A program made the translations under genes and the position numbers. Shown here one piece after another: positions 36,140 through 44,646 of a stretch of 48,380 nt of DNA. Within the stretch, counting starts at the first letter, position 1. Every line of letters begins with the position of its first letter. The stretch is from Nocardia alni (GTDB lineage Bacteria > Actinomycetota > Actinomycetes > Mycobacteriales > Mycobacteriaceae). The stretch spans positions 1 through 48,380 of the forward strand of contig NZ_JAGPOX010000070.1 of assembly GCF_019038435.1 (NCBI RefSeq), read 5' to 3'. The notes under the pieces are model-generated. The model was not told where the DNA came from. It did not search any database and saw only the letters and a list, made by a program, of their open reading frames with translations.

Positions 36140-37723
36140 CTAACCCTTAGGTTTCGGCGGGTTACGTTTGACCAGATTCGACAAGTCGATGCCGTCGAGT
36201 CCGGGCGGGAGCTGGTCGAGTCCGGCGGGCATATCCGACAGGTCCGGCATCCCGGGGGGCATACCAGGCGGCATGGCGGGCATCCCCGGCATGCCCGGGA
36301 AGCCACCGCGCACCTTCGGCGGAGTCGGGCCGCGACCGCCCTTCTTCCCCTTCTTGCCCTTCTTGTTGTTGCGGCGGTTGGCGCCGGGCATACCCATCTG
36401 GCGGCCCATCGCGGCCATCATCTTTCGGGCCTCGAAGAAGCGGTCGACCAGCTGGTTCACATCGGTCACCGTGACACCGGAACCGTTGGCGATGCGCAGG
36501 CGACGCGAGGCGTTGATGATCTTGGGGTTGGCGCGCTCGGTCGGCGTCATACCGCGGATGATGGCCTGCACCCGGTCCAGCTGCTTGTCGTCGACCGAGG
36601 CGATGGCCTCCTTCATCTGGCCCGCGCCGGGCAGCATGCCCAGCAGGTTGCCGATCGGACCCATCTTGCGAATGGCCAGCATCTGCTCGAGGAAGTCCTC
36701 GAGGGTCAGCTCGCCCGCCCCGATCTTGCGCGCGGCCTCCTCGGCCTGCTGCGCGTCGTAGACCTGCTCGGCCTGTTCGATCAGGGTGAGCAGATCACCC
36801 ATGCCCAGGATGCGGCTGGACATGCGGTCCGGGTGGAAGACGTCGAAGTCCTCGAGCTTCTCACCGGTGGAGGCGAACAGGATCGGCTGACCGGTCACCT
36901 CGCGCACCGACAGCGCGGAACCGCCGCGCGCGTCGCCGTCGAGCTTGGTGAGCACGACGCCGGTGAAGCCGACGCCGTCGCGGAACGCCTCGGCGGTATT
37001 GACCGCGTCCTGGCCGATCATCGCGTCGAGCACGAACAGGATCTCGTCGGGCTGCACGGCGTCGCGGATGCCCGCGGCCTGCCCCATCATCGCCGCGTCG
37101 ATGCCCAGACGGCCCGCGGTATCGACGATGACCACGTCGTACTGCTTCTGCCGGGCCTCCTCGATACCGCTGCGCGCGACGTTGATCGGTTCGGCGACGG
37201 AAATATCCTGCCCGCCACCGCCGACCGAGGTGCCCGGATGCGGCGCGAACACCGGCACCCCGGCCCGCTCGCCGACCACCTGCAGCTGCGTCACCGCACC
37301 GGGGCGCTGCAGGTCACAGGCCACCAGCAGCGGCGTATGCCCCTGGCCCTTCAGCCATTTGGCCAGCTTGCCCGCCAGGGTGGTCTTACCGGCGCCCTGC
37401 AGACCCGCGAGCATGATGACCGTCGGCGGGGTCTTGGCGAATTGCAGCCGCCGCGTCTCGCCGCCGAGGATCGCGATCAATTCCTCGTTGACGATCTTGA
37501 CGACCTGCTGCGCCGGATTCAGCGCACCGGAGACCTCCGCCCCCTGGGCGCGCACCTTGACGCGGGCGATGAACGCGCGCACCACAGGCAGTGCGACGTC
37601 GGCCTCGAGCAGGGCCAGCCGGATCTCCCGCGCGGTCGCGTCGATGTCGGCCGATGACAGACGCCCTTTACCGCGCAGATCGCTCAGAACACCGGTCAAC
37701 CGGTCGGACAAGGATTCGAACAC
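36140..37723 (-). CDS. ffh: Signal recognition particle GTPase Ffh, C-terminus replaced by the mobile element
   Basis: 527 residues. The NG domain has the P-loop GLQGAGKTTLAGKLA (about residues 101-115), DTAGRLGID and the TKLDGDARGG motif. The methionine-rich M domain (from about 300) ends in a run of Met-Pro-Gly repeats. Ffh binds 4.5S RNA and signal peptides and docks on FtsY at the membrane. The last 12 or so residues (SNLVKRNPPKPKG) come from the element and replace the native ending still readable at 24599-24633. The new tail is also basic, so function is likely kept. There is no terminator before the integrase gene, so ffh transcripts may read into int. Confidence 0.97.
   Translation of the reverse strand: MFESLSDRLTGVLSDLRGKGRLSSADIDATAREIRLALLEADVALPVVRAFIARVKVRAQGAEVSGALNPAQQVVKIVNEELIAILGGETRRLQFAKTPPTVIMLAGLQGAGKTTLAGKLAKWLKGQGHTPLLVACDLQRPGAVTQLQVVGERAGVPVFAPHPGTSVGGGGQDISVAEPINVARSGIEEARQKQYDVVIVDTAGRLGIDAAMMGQAAGIRDAVQPDEILFVLDAMIGQDAVNTAEAFRDGVGFTGVVLTKLDGDARGGSALSVREVTGQPILFASTGEKLEDFDVFHPDRMSSRILGMGDLLTLIEQAEQVYDAQQAEEAARKIGAGELTLEDFLEQMLAIRKMGPIGNLLGMLPGAGQMKEAIASVDDKQLDRVQAIIRGMTPTERANPKIINASRRLRIANGSGVTVTDVNQLVDRFFEARKMMAAMGRQMGMPGANRRNNKKGKKGKKGGRGPTPPKVRGGFPGMPGMPAMPPGMPPGMPDLSDMPAGLDQLPPGLDGIDLSNLVKRNPPKPKG
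36159..36189. other. Element end (att half-site, proximal to integrase) inside ffh
   Basis: Element arm 36159-36181, centre CAAG 36182-36185, shared core 36180-36189. From 36190 upward the ffh sequence is host. The arm is an inverted match to 24630-24652. Confidence 0.8.
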
Positions 37724-37827
37724 CGATCGCGCTCCTGATCTCGAGGGACTGTCACTCGGGATACCAGCGTAATGCGCGATCGATGACGAACGGATTCGCC
37801 CTAGTCATCAGGGGTGTGGCGGCACGT

Positions 37828-38148
37828 CTACTCCAGTGTCCGGCGCCGCGGCCGCGGCGCCTGGCGGATGTCCCGGTCCTGGAGGGTCGCCAGATAGGCC
37901 GCCTCCCGGCCGGTCAGCCCCAAATCCAGGGCCATCGAATCGAGCGTCGCCCATTCCACGTCGGTGGGCGGGGCGCTCGACCCGTCGGCCACCGTGGAGG
38001 CGATGGTCATCGCCGTGACCGCCTGCTGCCCGGACAGGGTGCGCCCCGGCAGCCAGGACACCACCCAGCGATCGCCCCCCACACAGCGAGCGATGTGCTG
38101 GGTCAGGTCACTGGTCATCATCGATGCGGAAACAACTTCAATCGCCAC
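37828..38148 (-). CDS. Small conserved actinobacterial protein of unknown function
   Basis: 106 residues from GTG 38148, which has GAGGGAG seven bases upstream. ATG codons at 38121 and 38118 are alternative starts. No recognised family. It has an ordered N-terminal part (RWVVSWLPGRTLSGQQAVTAM) followed by helices including a GLTGREAAYL segment, and a very basic C-terminus. It lies alone between glnD and ffh, where Mycobacterium tuberculosis has Rv2917, a much larger and unrelated gene. Confidence 0.65.
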   Translation of the reverse strand: MAIEVVSASMMTSDLTQHIARCVGGDRWVVSWLPGRTLSGQQAVTAMTIASTVADGSSAPPTDVEWATLDSMALDLGLTGREAAYLATLQDRDIRQAPRPRRRTLE

Positions 38149-38434
38149 CGGCCCGCTCCCTCATGCTCGAACATCCCTGACAGGTTCGAACGAACACCCG
38201 CGGCAGAGACGGCCGGTTCGCACCGGCCCCCACTCACGCCGGATTCCTCCACACTCGCGTAGCTGGATCCCCAGTGATCGTAGAGTGGGTCACATCACAG
38301 CCGATACGAGTTGCAGCAAATCGCACGCAACGATCTGATTAACCGGTAAACATCAGGTTTGTCAGCAAATCCCCCACCGGGCCACCTGCCCGCAACTCAC
38401 ATCCCAACCAGGCCCACCGTCCGTTTCCGGCCGC

Positions 38435-40864
38435 CTACTCCTCCTCGGCATCCTTCGGTTTCGGCGGCAACGGCTGCGGGACGACGGCCAGCAATGCCGC
38501 CTCGATCCCCGCCCGCCGCTCGGGCGTGTCGGGTCCCCGCAGATCCAGGCAGAACGCGTCGACCACGGACGCGCCGCGAGTCACCACCTTCGCCCACAGC
38601 ACATTCACGCGCACCCCGGCCAGCGCCCCGGCCAGGCGGCTGAGCAGGCCGATCCGATCCTCGGCACGCAATTCCAGCAATACCTGTCCGGGGACCGTTG
38701 TCTCGGTCCACAGCACGCGAGGCTGGGCCTGGGCGTACGGATTGGGCGGCAGCCCCGCGTCGAGCTCCTTCTTCGACAGGACGGCCGCCAGATCCAGCTC
38801 GCCGTTGATCGCCCGGATCAATTCCTGGCGCAGCAGCCCGACATCGGGCGGGTCGCCGAACTTCGGGCTCACCACGAAGGTGTCGATCGCCGAATCACCC
38901 TCCGCGCCCAGCGATGCCGACAGCACCCGGAGCGAATGCAGCGCCAGCACTCCGGCCGCCTCGGACAGCAGGCCGGCGGTATCGGGCGCGACGATCGTGA
39001 CGACGTGCGTGTAGCGCCCATCGCCGGGCGTCAGCTCCACGTGCACCCCGCCCGCCTTGGCCTTGACCAGCAGCTGTGGATCGATCGGATCCGGTTGCGG
39101 CAGCGCCTCGCCCGCCATCGCCAACCGGCTGCGGCGCACCAGCTCCCGGATCAGCGAGGCCTTCCAATCGCCCCACACGCCCGGACCCGTCGCGAGGGAA
39201 TCGGCCTCGGCCAAGGCGTGCAACAGCTCCAGCAGCTGCGGATCGCCCTCCAGGGCCCGCACCACAGTGTCGACGGTCTCCGGATCGGCCAGATCCCGGC
39301 GCGTCGCGGTATCCGGCAGCAGCAGGTGATAACGCACGATCGCGCTGAGCGTGCGCACATCCTGGGGCCACAGGCCCAGTCGCCGGCCGATATGGGTGGC
39401 CAGGTCCGCGCCGACGATGCTGTGATCCTCGGTGCGGCCCTTGCCGATATCGTGCAGCAGCGCGCCCAGCAGCAGCAGGTCCGGCCGGGACACGCGGGTG
39501 CTCAGCGCCGACGCGTAGGCGACGGTCTCCACCAGATGCCGATCCACGGTCCAGGTGTGCACCGGATCGCGCGGCGGCAGATCCCGCACCGCGCCCCACT
39601 CCGGAAACAGCCTGCCCCACAGTCCCGTCCGGTCCAGCGCCTCGACCGCCGCCACGATGGTGCGGCCGGTGCCCAGCAAGACCAGCAGATCGTTGAGCGC
39701 CTCGCGCGGCCACGGCTCGCGCAGTTCGGGCGCGTCCTCGGACAGCCGGTTCAGCGTCGTGGCCGACATCGGCAGCGCGTGCTGGGCCGAGGCCGCGGCC
39801 ACCCGCAGGATCAGACCCGGATCCTTCTGCGGGCGCGCGTCGCGGGCCAGCACCACCTCACCGGCGTGTTCGACCACTCCCTCATCGAGCGGCCGGCGCA
39901 CCGGAATGCGCCGCAGCCGTGCCAGCCCGCGCCGGGGCAGGGCGTTGCCCGCGGTGCGCAGCCCGACGTCGACCGAATAGCCGACCGTGCGCGCGGCGTC
40001 GCTGAGCGTGCGGGCCAGATCGAAGCGGTCGCCGATGCGCAGCGCACTGCCGATCTCGTCGGCGTCCTGGGCGCGCAACTGATCTCGCGCGCGTCCGGCC
40101 ACCCGATGCAGTTCGGTGCGCACGTCCAGCAGACGGCGGTGGGCCTGCTTCAGCCCGCCGCCCGGGACGTCCGGCCCGAGGCCCGGCATGGCGTCTGTCA
40201 GCTGCGCGATCGCCAAGGCGTCCAGCAGCTGGATATCACGCAGGCCGCCGCGGCCGTTCTTCAGATCCGGCTCGGCGCGGTGCGCGATCTCCCCGCTGCG
40301 CCGCCACCGCTGGTTCGCCTGCTCCACCAAATCGCTGAAGCGCGAACGGATTCCGGTGCGCCATTCGCGGCGCACACCGCCGATCAGCAGGTTGCTCAGT
40401 TCGACGTCGCCCACGATGTGCCGGGCGTCCAGCATCCCGAGCGCGGCGGTGAGATCGTCGGCGGCCACCCGCAGCGCCTGCGGGACCGTGCGCACGCTGT
40501 GGTCGAGTTTGATGTGCGCGTCCCACAGCGGGTACCACAGACTGTCGGCCACCTCGGCCACGCGTGCGGCGTCCACGTTGTCGTGCAGCAGTACCAGGTC
40601 CAGATCCGAGTAGGGCAGCATCTCGCGGCGGCCGAGCCCGCCCACCGCGACCACGGCCAGCCCGCTGTCGGCGGTGATGCCGAGTTCGGCGCCCTTAGCG
40701 GTCAGCCACAGATCGTGCAGATCGACCAGCGCCTGGCGCAGCGCGTGGGCGTCCAGTCGCGGATGCCGGGTGTCGCCGCCCTCCAGCAGTTGATCGCGGG
40801 CCCGTACCAGATCCGTCGCACCGCCCGGCATATCGTTCTTCGCCTGCATAGCCCACACCACCAC
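38435..40864 (-). CDS. glnD: [Protein-PII] uridylyltransferase / PII-modifying enzyme GlnD
   Basis: About 809 residues. The exact start is uncertain, since GTG or ATG codons down to 40831 are possible. The nucleotidyltransferase domain has GGLGRREMLPYSDLD (about residues 74-88) with metal-binding Asp residues. A central helical domain leads to an HD phosphohydrolase domain (ALLHDIGKG, near residue 468), and two ACT domains end the protein. Length equals the mycobacterial protein. In actinobacteria this enzyme adenylylates PII (GlnK/GlnB) at a T-loop Tyr in response to nitrogen status. It is third in the amt-glnB-glnD cluster. Confidence 0.95.
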   Translation of the reverse strand: MVVWAMQAKNDMPGGATDLVRARDQLLEGGDTRHPRLDAHALRQALVDLHDLWLTAKGAELGITADSGLAVVAVGGLGRREMLPYSDLDLVLLHDNVDAARVAEVADSLWYPLWDAHIKLDHSVRTVPQALRVAADDLTAALGMLDARHIVGDVELSNLLIGGVRREWRTGIRSRFSDLVEQANQRWRRSGEIAHRAEPDLKNGRGGLRDIQLLDALAIAQLTDAMPGLGPDVPGGGLKQAHRRLLDVRTELHRVAGRARDQLRAQDADEIGSALRIGDRFDLARTLSDAARTVGYSVDVGLRTAGNALPRRGLARLRRIPVRRPLDEGVVEHAGEVVLARDARPQKDPGLILRVAAASAQHALPMSATTLNRLSEDAPELREPWPREALNDLLVLLGTGRTIVAAVEALDRTGLWGRLFPEWGAVRDLPPRDPVHTWTVDRHLVETVAYASALSTRVSRPDLLLLGALLHDIGKGRTEDHSIVGADLATHIGRRLGLWPQDVRTLSAIVRYHLLLPDTATRRDLADPETVDTVVRALEGDPQLLELLHALAEADSLATGPGVWGDWKASLIRELVRRSRLAMAGEALPQPDPIDPQLLVKAKAGGVHVELTPGDGRYTHVVTIVAPDTAGLLSEAAGVLALHSLRVLSASLGAEGDSAIDTFVVSPKFGDPPDVGLLRQELIRAINGELDLAAVLSKKELDAGLPPNPYAQAQPRVLWTETTVPGQVLLELRAEDRIGLLSRLAGALAGVRVNVLWAKVVTRGASVVDAFCLDLRGPDTPERRAGIEAALLAVVPQPLPPKPKDAEEE

Positions 40865-40936
40865 CCAACGATCATGCGACGGCCCCGCCCCTACCGTATC
40901 CCGGTGGGGAGCGGGGCCGCCGCTCGAAATTCGGCC

Positions 40937-41275
40937 CTACAGGGCGTCGGCGCCGCGCTCACCGGTCCGCACACGCACGACGGCGTCCACGGGGGTGACC
41001 CATACCTTGCCGTCGCCGATCTTCCCGGTGCGAGCGGCCTCGACGATCACCTCGACGACCTTTTCGACCGACGTATCGTCCACCACTACTTCGACCCGGA
41101 CCTTGGGGACGAAGTCCACCGAGTACTCCGCGCCGCGGTAGACCTCGGTGTGTCCCTTCTGCCGGCCGTAGCCCTGGACCTCGCTGACGGTCATACCCAG
41201 TACGCCCGCCTGCTCCAGCCCGCTCTTGACGTCCTCGAGTGTGAATGGTTTGACGATCGCGGTGATGAGTTTCAT
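40937..41275 (-). CDS. glnB: Nitrogen regulatory protein PII
   Basis: 112 residues starting MKLITAIVKPF, the family-standard start. An ATG nine bases earlier overlaps the amt stop but has no room for the AAGGAGG site. The T-loop HTEVYRGAEYSVDF contains Tyr 51, the nucleotidylation site, and the GKIGDGKVWV and RTGERG segments complete the ATP/2-oxoglutarate site. It binds AmtB to block ammonium uptake and reports carbon/nitrogen balance. It is translationally linked to amt. Confidence 0.97.
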   Translation of the reverse strand: MKLITAIVKPFTLEDVKSGLEQAGVLGMTVSEVQGYGRQKGHTEVYRGAEYSVDFVPKVRVEVVVDDTSVEKVVEVIVEAARTGKIGDGKVWVTPVDAVVRVRTGERGADAL

Positions 41276-41280
41276 TTTGG

Positions 41281-42690
41281 TCATGCCTCCTTGACGACCT
41301 CACGTGCCGTGCCACCCACAGCAGTCGCAGCAGCAAAATCGTATGCCGTTTCCGCGTGCTCCGACTCGTCCAGGCCCTCGAACTCCTCTTCGGCCGTGGC
41401 ACGCAGACCGATAGTGAACTTGATGATGTAGGCCAGGATCAGGGAGACGATGAAGGAGAAGGCCATCACCGCGAACGCGCCGATCGCCTGCTTGCCCAGC
41501 TGGCTGAAGCCGCCGCCGTAGAACAAACCCTTCGCGCCGTTCAAGCTCTGCGAGGCGCCGGACTGCGGGGCCAGGAACAGGCCCACCATCAGGGTGCCGA
41601 TCAGACCGCCGACCAGATGCACCCCGACCACGTCGAGCGAATCGTCGAAGCCGAGCTTGTATTTCAGGCCGACCGCCAGCGCACAGGCGATGCCGGCGAC
41701 CACGCCGATGGCCAGCGCGCCCAGCACATTGACCGAGGAGCAGGACGGGGTGATCGCGACCAGACCCGCGACGAGACCCGACGCCGCGCCCAGGCTGGTG
41801 GGCTTGCCGTCACGCAGCTTCTCCACCAGCAGCCAGCCCAGCATCGCGGCGCAGGTGGCGAAGGTGGTGGTCAGGAAAGTCGAACCGGCCAGGCCGTTCG
41901 AGCTCACCGAGGATCCGGCGTTGAAGCCGAACCAGCCGAACCACAGCAGACCGGCGCCGAGCATCACGAACGGCAGGTTGTGCGGGCGGCCCGGAACCCT
42001 CGGCCAGCCCTTGCGGCGGCCCAGCACGATGCACAGCGCCAGGCCCGCGGCGCCGGCGTTGATGTGCACCGCCGTACCACCGGCGAAGTCGATGGCCTGC
42101 AGCTTGTTGGCGATCCAGCCGCCCTCGTGCACGAGGTTGCCGGCGGAGTCGGAGACGTTGAAGTCGAACACCCAGTGGCAGACCGGGAAGTAGACCACGA
42201 TCGCCCAGACGGTGGCGAAGATCAGCCACGCGCGGAACTTGAGCCGGTCGGCGACCGCGCCCGAGATCAGCGCGACGGTGATGATGGCGAACATCAGCTG
42301 GAAGGCGACGAACACCGTCATCGGAATGGTTCCGGCGAGCGGGATGGTCACCGCCGCCTTCGCCGCGACGTGGTTGGCCGCATCCGCTGGGACGGCGGCC
42401 GCGCCGTTCGATCCGATCAGGCCCTTCAGGCCGAAGAACTGGCCCGGATCGCCGATCACGCCGAATTTGTTGTTACCGAAGGCCTCGGAGTATCCGAAGA
42501 TCGCCCACAGCACGCCCACGATGCCCATCGCGCTGACGCTCATCATGATCATGTTGAGCACGTTCTTCCCGCGGACCATACCGCCGTAGAAGAACGCCAG
42601 TCCGGGGGTCATCAGCAACACGAGCGCGGAGCTTGCCAGCATCCACGCGGTGTCGCCGGTGTCCGGTACACCAACCAAGGGATACGCCAC
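41281..42690 (-). CDS. amt: Ammonium transporter
   Basis: 469 residues from GTG 42690, which has AGGAGG six bases upstream. Longer readings to 42732 lack this. Eleven or so membrane helices are evident, with the signature FYGGMVRGKN near residue 33, the DFAGGTAVHINAG motif with pore His, and a second conserved VGVHLVGG. The cytoplasmic C-terminal tail is about 40 residues long and acidic. Located in the plasma membrane as a trimer and controlled by the PII protein encoded next to it. Confidence 0.96.
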   Translation of the reverse strand: MAYPLVGVPDTGDTAWMLASSALVLLMTPGLAFFYGGMVRGKNVLNMIMMSVSAMGIVGVLWAIFGYSEAFGNNKFGVIGDPGQFFGLKGLIGSNGAAAVPADAANHVAAKAAVTIPLAGTIPMTVFVAFQLMFAIITVALISGAVADRLKFRAWLIFATVWAIVVYFPVCHWVFDFNVSDSAGNLVHEGGWIANKLQAIDFAGGTAVHINAGAAGLALCIVLGRRKGWPRVPGRPHNLPFVMLGAGLLWFGWFGFNAGSSVSSNGLAGSTFLTTTFATCAAMLGWLLVEKLRDGKPTSLGAASGLVAGLVAITPSCSSVNVLGALAIGVVAGIACALAVGLKYKLGFDDSLDVVGVHLVGGLIGTLMVGLFLAPQSGASQSLNGAKGLFYGGGFSQLGKQAIGAFAVMAFSFIVSLILAYIIKFTIGLRATAEEEFEGLDESEHAETAYDFAAATAVGGTAREVVKEA

Positions 42691-42762
42691 CTTGTTCCTC
42701 CTCATCTCCGGGCTCGGCCAAAGCATCTGCAACGAGCCTGCACAGAAGGTTCGCTACTCGGT

Positions 42763-42832
42763 GTTTCATCTGTGCCGCCGCGATGTTTCGCCTGCGTGAA
42801 CGGATGAGTTCTCCGTGTTGCTACCATGTTTC
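42763..42832 (-). promoter_or_regulatory. Candidate GlnR-binding sites upstream of amt
   Basis: On the minus strand: GAAAC-n6-GCAAC (42832 to 42817) and GAAAC-n6-GCGGC-n6-GAAAC (42789 to 42763). The GAAAC boxes with 6-base spacers match the half-site rhythm of the actinobacterial GlnR operator (GTnAC-n6-GAAAC), although the GTnAC halves are degenerate. amt-glnB-glnD is a known GlnR target in related genera. The rest of the 305-bp gap 42691-42995 shows no gene. Confidence 0.45.
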
Positions 42833-42995
42833 ATTCTGTGCACAGCGCTTCGCGCGGCTGCGAGACGGTTCGCGTGTTGAGGATAAAATGCCTGATCAAG
42901 CAGTGTGCAGAACCGCGAGAGCGACACGCGACCGGAAATCAGTGATCAACATCCTCACCGCCGGACCCACCCGGCGCTGAGGGCGCCGCGAGGCC

Positions 42996-43562
42996 CTAGC
43001 CATCCCCGCCATCCTCGCCCAGAGCCGCGGTCAGCCACGGTCGCAGGACCGTGTCGATCTGCGACTCGGAGATGTCGGCGAGCGCGTCGAGTTCCAGGAA
43101 GTGCCGCGCGATGGTGAGGCCGAGGATGCTGCTGACGGTCAGCGCGGCTCGCAGTTCGGCGTCGGCGTCATCGCTGGTGCGCGCGAGGTTGCGGACCCGC
43201 TCGTCGAGGAAGTCCTTCATTGCCCGTGTCGCCTCCGGTGCGGTGAGCATCGATCGCACGAGGGCGCGGGTCTCCGGTGGGAGGCCGCTGAGCCGGACGC
43301 CCAGCACATCGAACAGGTGCCCGGAGACGTCGCCGCCGGTGCTGTCGCCGTCGAGCCGGGCCGCGATGGCGAACAGGTCGCTCTTCGAGCCGTAGTGCTG
43401 AATGACCAGCGAGGGATCCACCCCGGCACGCCCCGCGATCGCGCGCACCGTCGTGGCCTCGAGCCCGTGTTCGCCGAATTCGACCTGGGCGGCTTCGAGG
43501 ATCCGCTGCGCGGTGGCGGCGCGCTTGGCCGCGCGAGTCGTCGGTTCGTCCACGAATTTCAC
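42996..43562 (-). CDS. TetR family regulator
   Basis: 188 residues. DNA-binding domain at about residues 15-62 (RILEAAQVEFGEHGLEATTV, then GVDPSLVIQHYGSKSDLF). The C-terminal domain carries features of the TetR_C branch with a conserved RSMLTAPEATRAM segment. It is divergent from the amidohydrolase, with a 12-bp-arm palindrome between them, so it almost certainly represses both itself and that gene. Confidence 0.9.
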   Translation of the reverse strand: MKFVDEPTTRAAKRAATAQRILEAAQVEFGEHGLEATTVRAIAGRAGVDPSLVIQHYGSKSDLFAIAARLDGDSTGGDVSGHLFDVLGVRLSGLPPETRALVRSMLTAPEATRAMKDFLDERVRNLARTSDDADAELRAALTVSSILGLTIARHFLELDALADISESQIDTVLRPWLTAALGEDGGDG

Positions 43563-43570
43563 TCTACAGT

Positions 43571-43601
43571 TGTTGAGCGAATCTGATATATTCGCTCAAC
43601 A
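43571..43601. promoter_or_regulatory. Operator palindrome between TetR and amidohydrolase genes
   Basis: TGTTGAGCGAAT (43571-43582) and ATTCGCTCAACA (43590-43601) are perfect 12-bp inverted arms around CTGATAT. Size and place are ideal for a TetR dimer site controlling both divergent genes. Confidence 0.85.
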
Positions 43602-43623
43602 GAGCATGAGCCAAAGGAGCATG

Positions 43624-44646
43624 ATGAGAGCCATTGCCATCGAAGAGCACTGGACGTCGGAGGGGATCGATCGCGCGCTGCGCGCGCAGGGCGCGGACGA
43701 GAGCTTGGCGTTGAACGACCGGGGAGATATCCCCGCGCGCCTGCTCGATCTCGGCGAGCAGCGGATCGAGTTCATGGACGCGGCCGGGATCGACATGCAG
43801 ATCGTGTCGCTCGCCCCGCCGGGCACCCACGGGCTCCCGGCCCGCGAGGCCATCGCCCTGAGCCGCGAGGCCAACGATCGCGCCAGCGAGGCCGTCGGCC
43901 GCTATCCGACTCGGCTGCGGGCCATGACCACGCTGCCGATGTCCGACCCGGATGCCGCCGTGGCCGAACTCGAGCGGACCGCGGACGACCCCGCGCATGT
44001 CGGGATCATGTCCTACGGCCGCAGCGGCGACCGTCCACTGGACGATCCCGCCAACGACGAGGTGTTCGCGACCGCCGCCCGCCTGGGCCGGCCGATATTC
44101 ATCCACCCCCAGATTCCGCCGAACCCGGTGCGCGAGGCGTCCTACAGCGGGTTCGACCCGACCGTCGATCTGGCCCTGGCCACCTTCGGCTGGGGATGGC
44201 ATATCGAGGCCGGGCTCGCGGCGCTGCGCCTGATCCTGCGCGGCACCTTCGACCGGCACCCGGACCTGCAGATCGTCATGGGGCACTGGGGCGAGATGTT
44301 GCTGTTCGCCCTCGATCGGGCCGACAGTCTCTCCCATGTCGCTACCCTCGATCGCCGAGTCGCCGAGTACTTCCAGACCAACGTGTACATCGCGACCAGC
44401 GGCATGCTGACTCCCCGCCTGCTGCGCCACGCGCTGGACTTCACCACCGTCGACCGGATCCTGCTCTCCGGCGACTACCCCTTCCACCGGATCGACGCCG
44501 CGACCCTCACCGGATTCCTCGAGACGCTCCCCGACCCGGCGGATCGGGACAAGATCGCGTACGCCAATGCCCGGACGCTCTATCGACTCGACGAATTCGG
44601 CGGGGCGGTCTCACCAGGAACGACGGCGGCGACCGGGGTCCACTAG
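43624..44646 (+). CDS. Amidohydrolase family 2 protein (decarboxylase type)
   Basis: 340 residues from ATG 43624, four bases after AAAGGAGC. ATG 43621 and 43606 are alternatives. The N-terminus AIEEHW and the overall layout match the ACMSD / gamma-resorcylate decarboxylase branch of the amidohydrolase superfamily. The Glu and His of EEHW replace the HxH of hydrolytic members. IFIHPQ (His, near residue 160), IVMGHWGE (His, near 218) and LLSGDYPF (Asp, near 282) provide the metal and base residues. These enzymes decarboxylate hydroxylated aromatic acids. The actual substrate is unknown and may be the TetR inducer. Its end overlaps the converging aldo/keto reductase by 36 bases. Confidence 0.85.
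   Translation: MRAIAIEEHWTSEGIDRALRAQGADESLALNDRGDIPARLLDLGEQRIEFMDAAGIDMQIVSLAPPGTHGLPAREAIALSREANDRASEAVGRYPTRLRAMTTLPMSDPDAAVAELERTADDPAHVGIMSYGRSGDRPLDDPANDEVFATAARLGRPIFIHPQIPPNPVREASYSGFDPTVDLALATFGWGWHIEAGLAALRLILRGTFDRHPDLQIVMGHWGEMLLFALDRADSLSHVATLDRRVAEYFQTNVYIATSGMLTPRLLRHALDFTTVDRILLSGDYPFHRIDAATLTGFLETLPDPADRDKIAYANARTLYRLDEFGGAVSPGTTAATGVH

Larger units (their letters stand above)
24624..36189. mobile_element. Serine-integrase element inserted in ffh, carrying a phage tape-measure gene
   Basis: About 11.6 kb bounded by the shared core GACAAGTCGA (24624-24633 and 36180-36189). GC content falls visibly between these points. Contents: a small unknown gene, tape-measure protein, zinc-finger microproteins, three unknown genes, initiator-like gene with iterons, a 1-kb non-coding region, XRE and NUDIX genes, and a large serine integrase beside one end. 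No terminase, portal, capsid, major tail, minor tail or lysin gene is seen, and no conjugation gene. Intact att sites, tight gene overlaps and terminators argue against random decay. I read it as a satellite or minimal prophage. A decayed prophage is the alternative. Confidence 0.88.

Noticed and set aside
36110..37657. Long plus-strand frames opposite ffh, glnD and amt
   Set aside because: They are antisense shadows caused by high GC content. The minus-strand products are recognised proteins.
43567..44487. 307-codon minus-strand frame opposite the amidohydrolase
   Set aside because: It is a shadow of the recognised plus-strand gene and crosses the operator.
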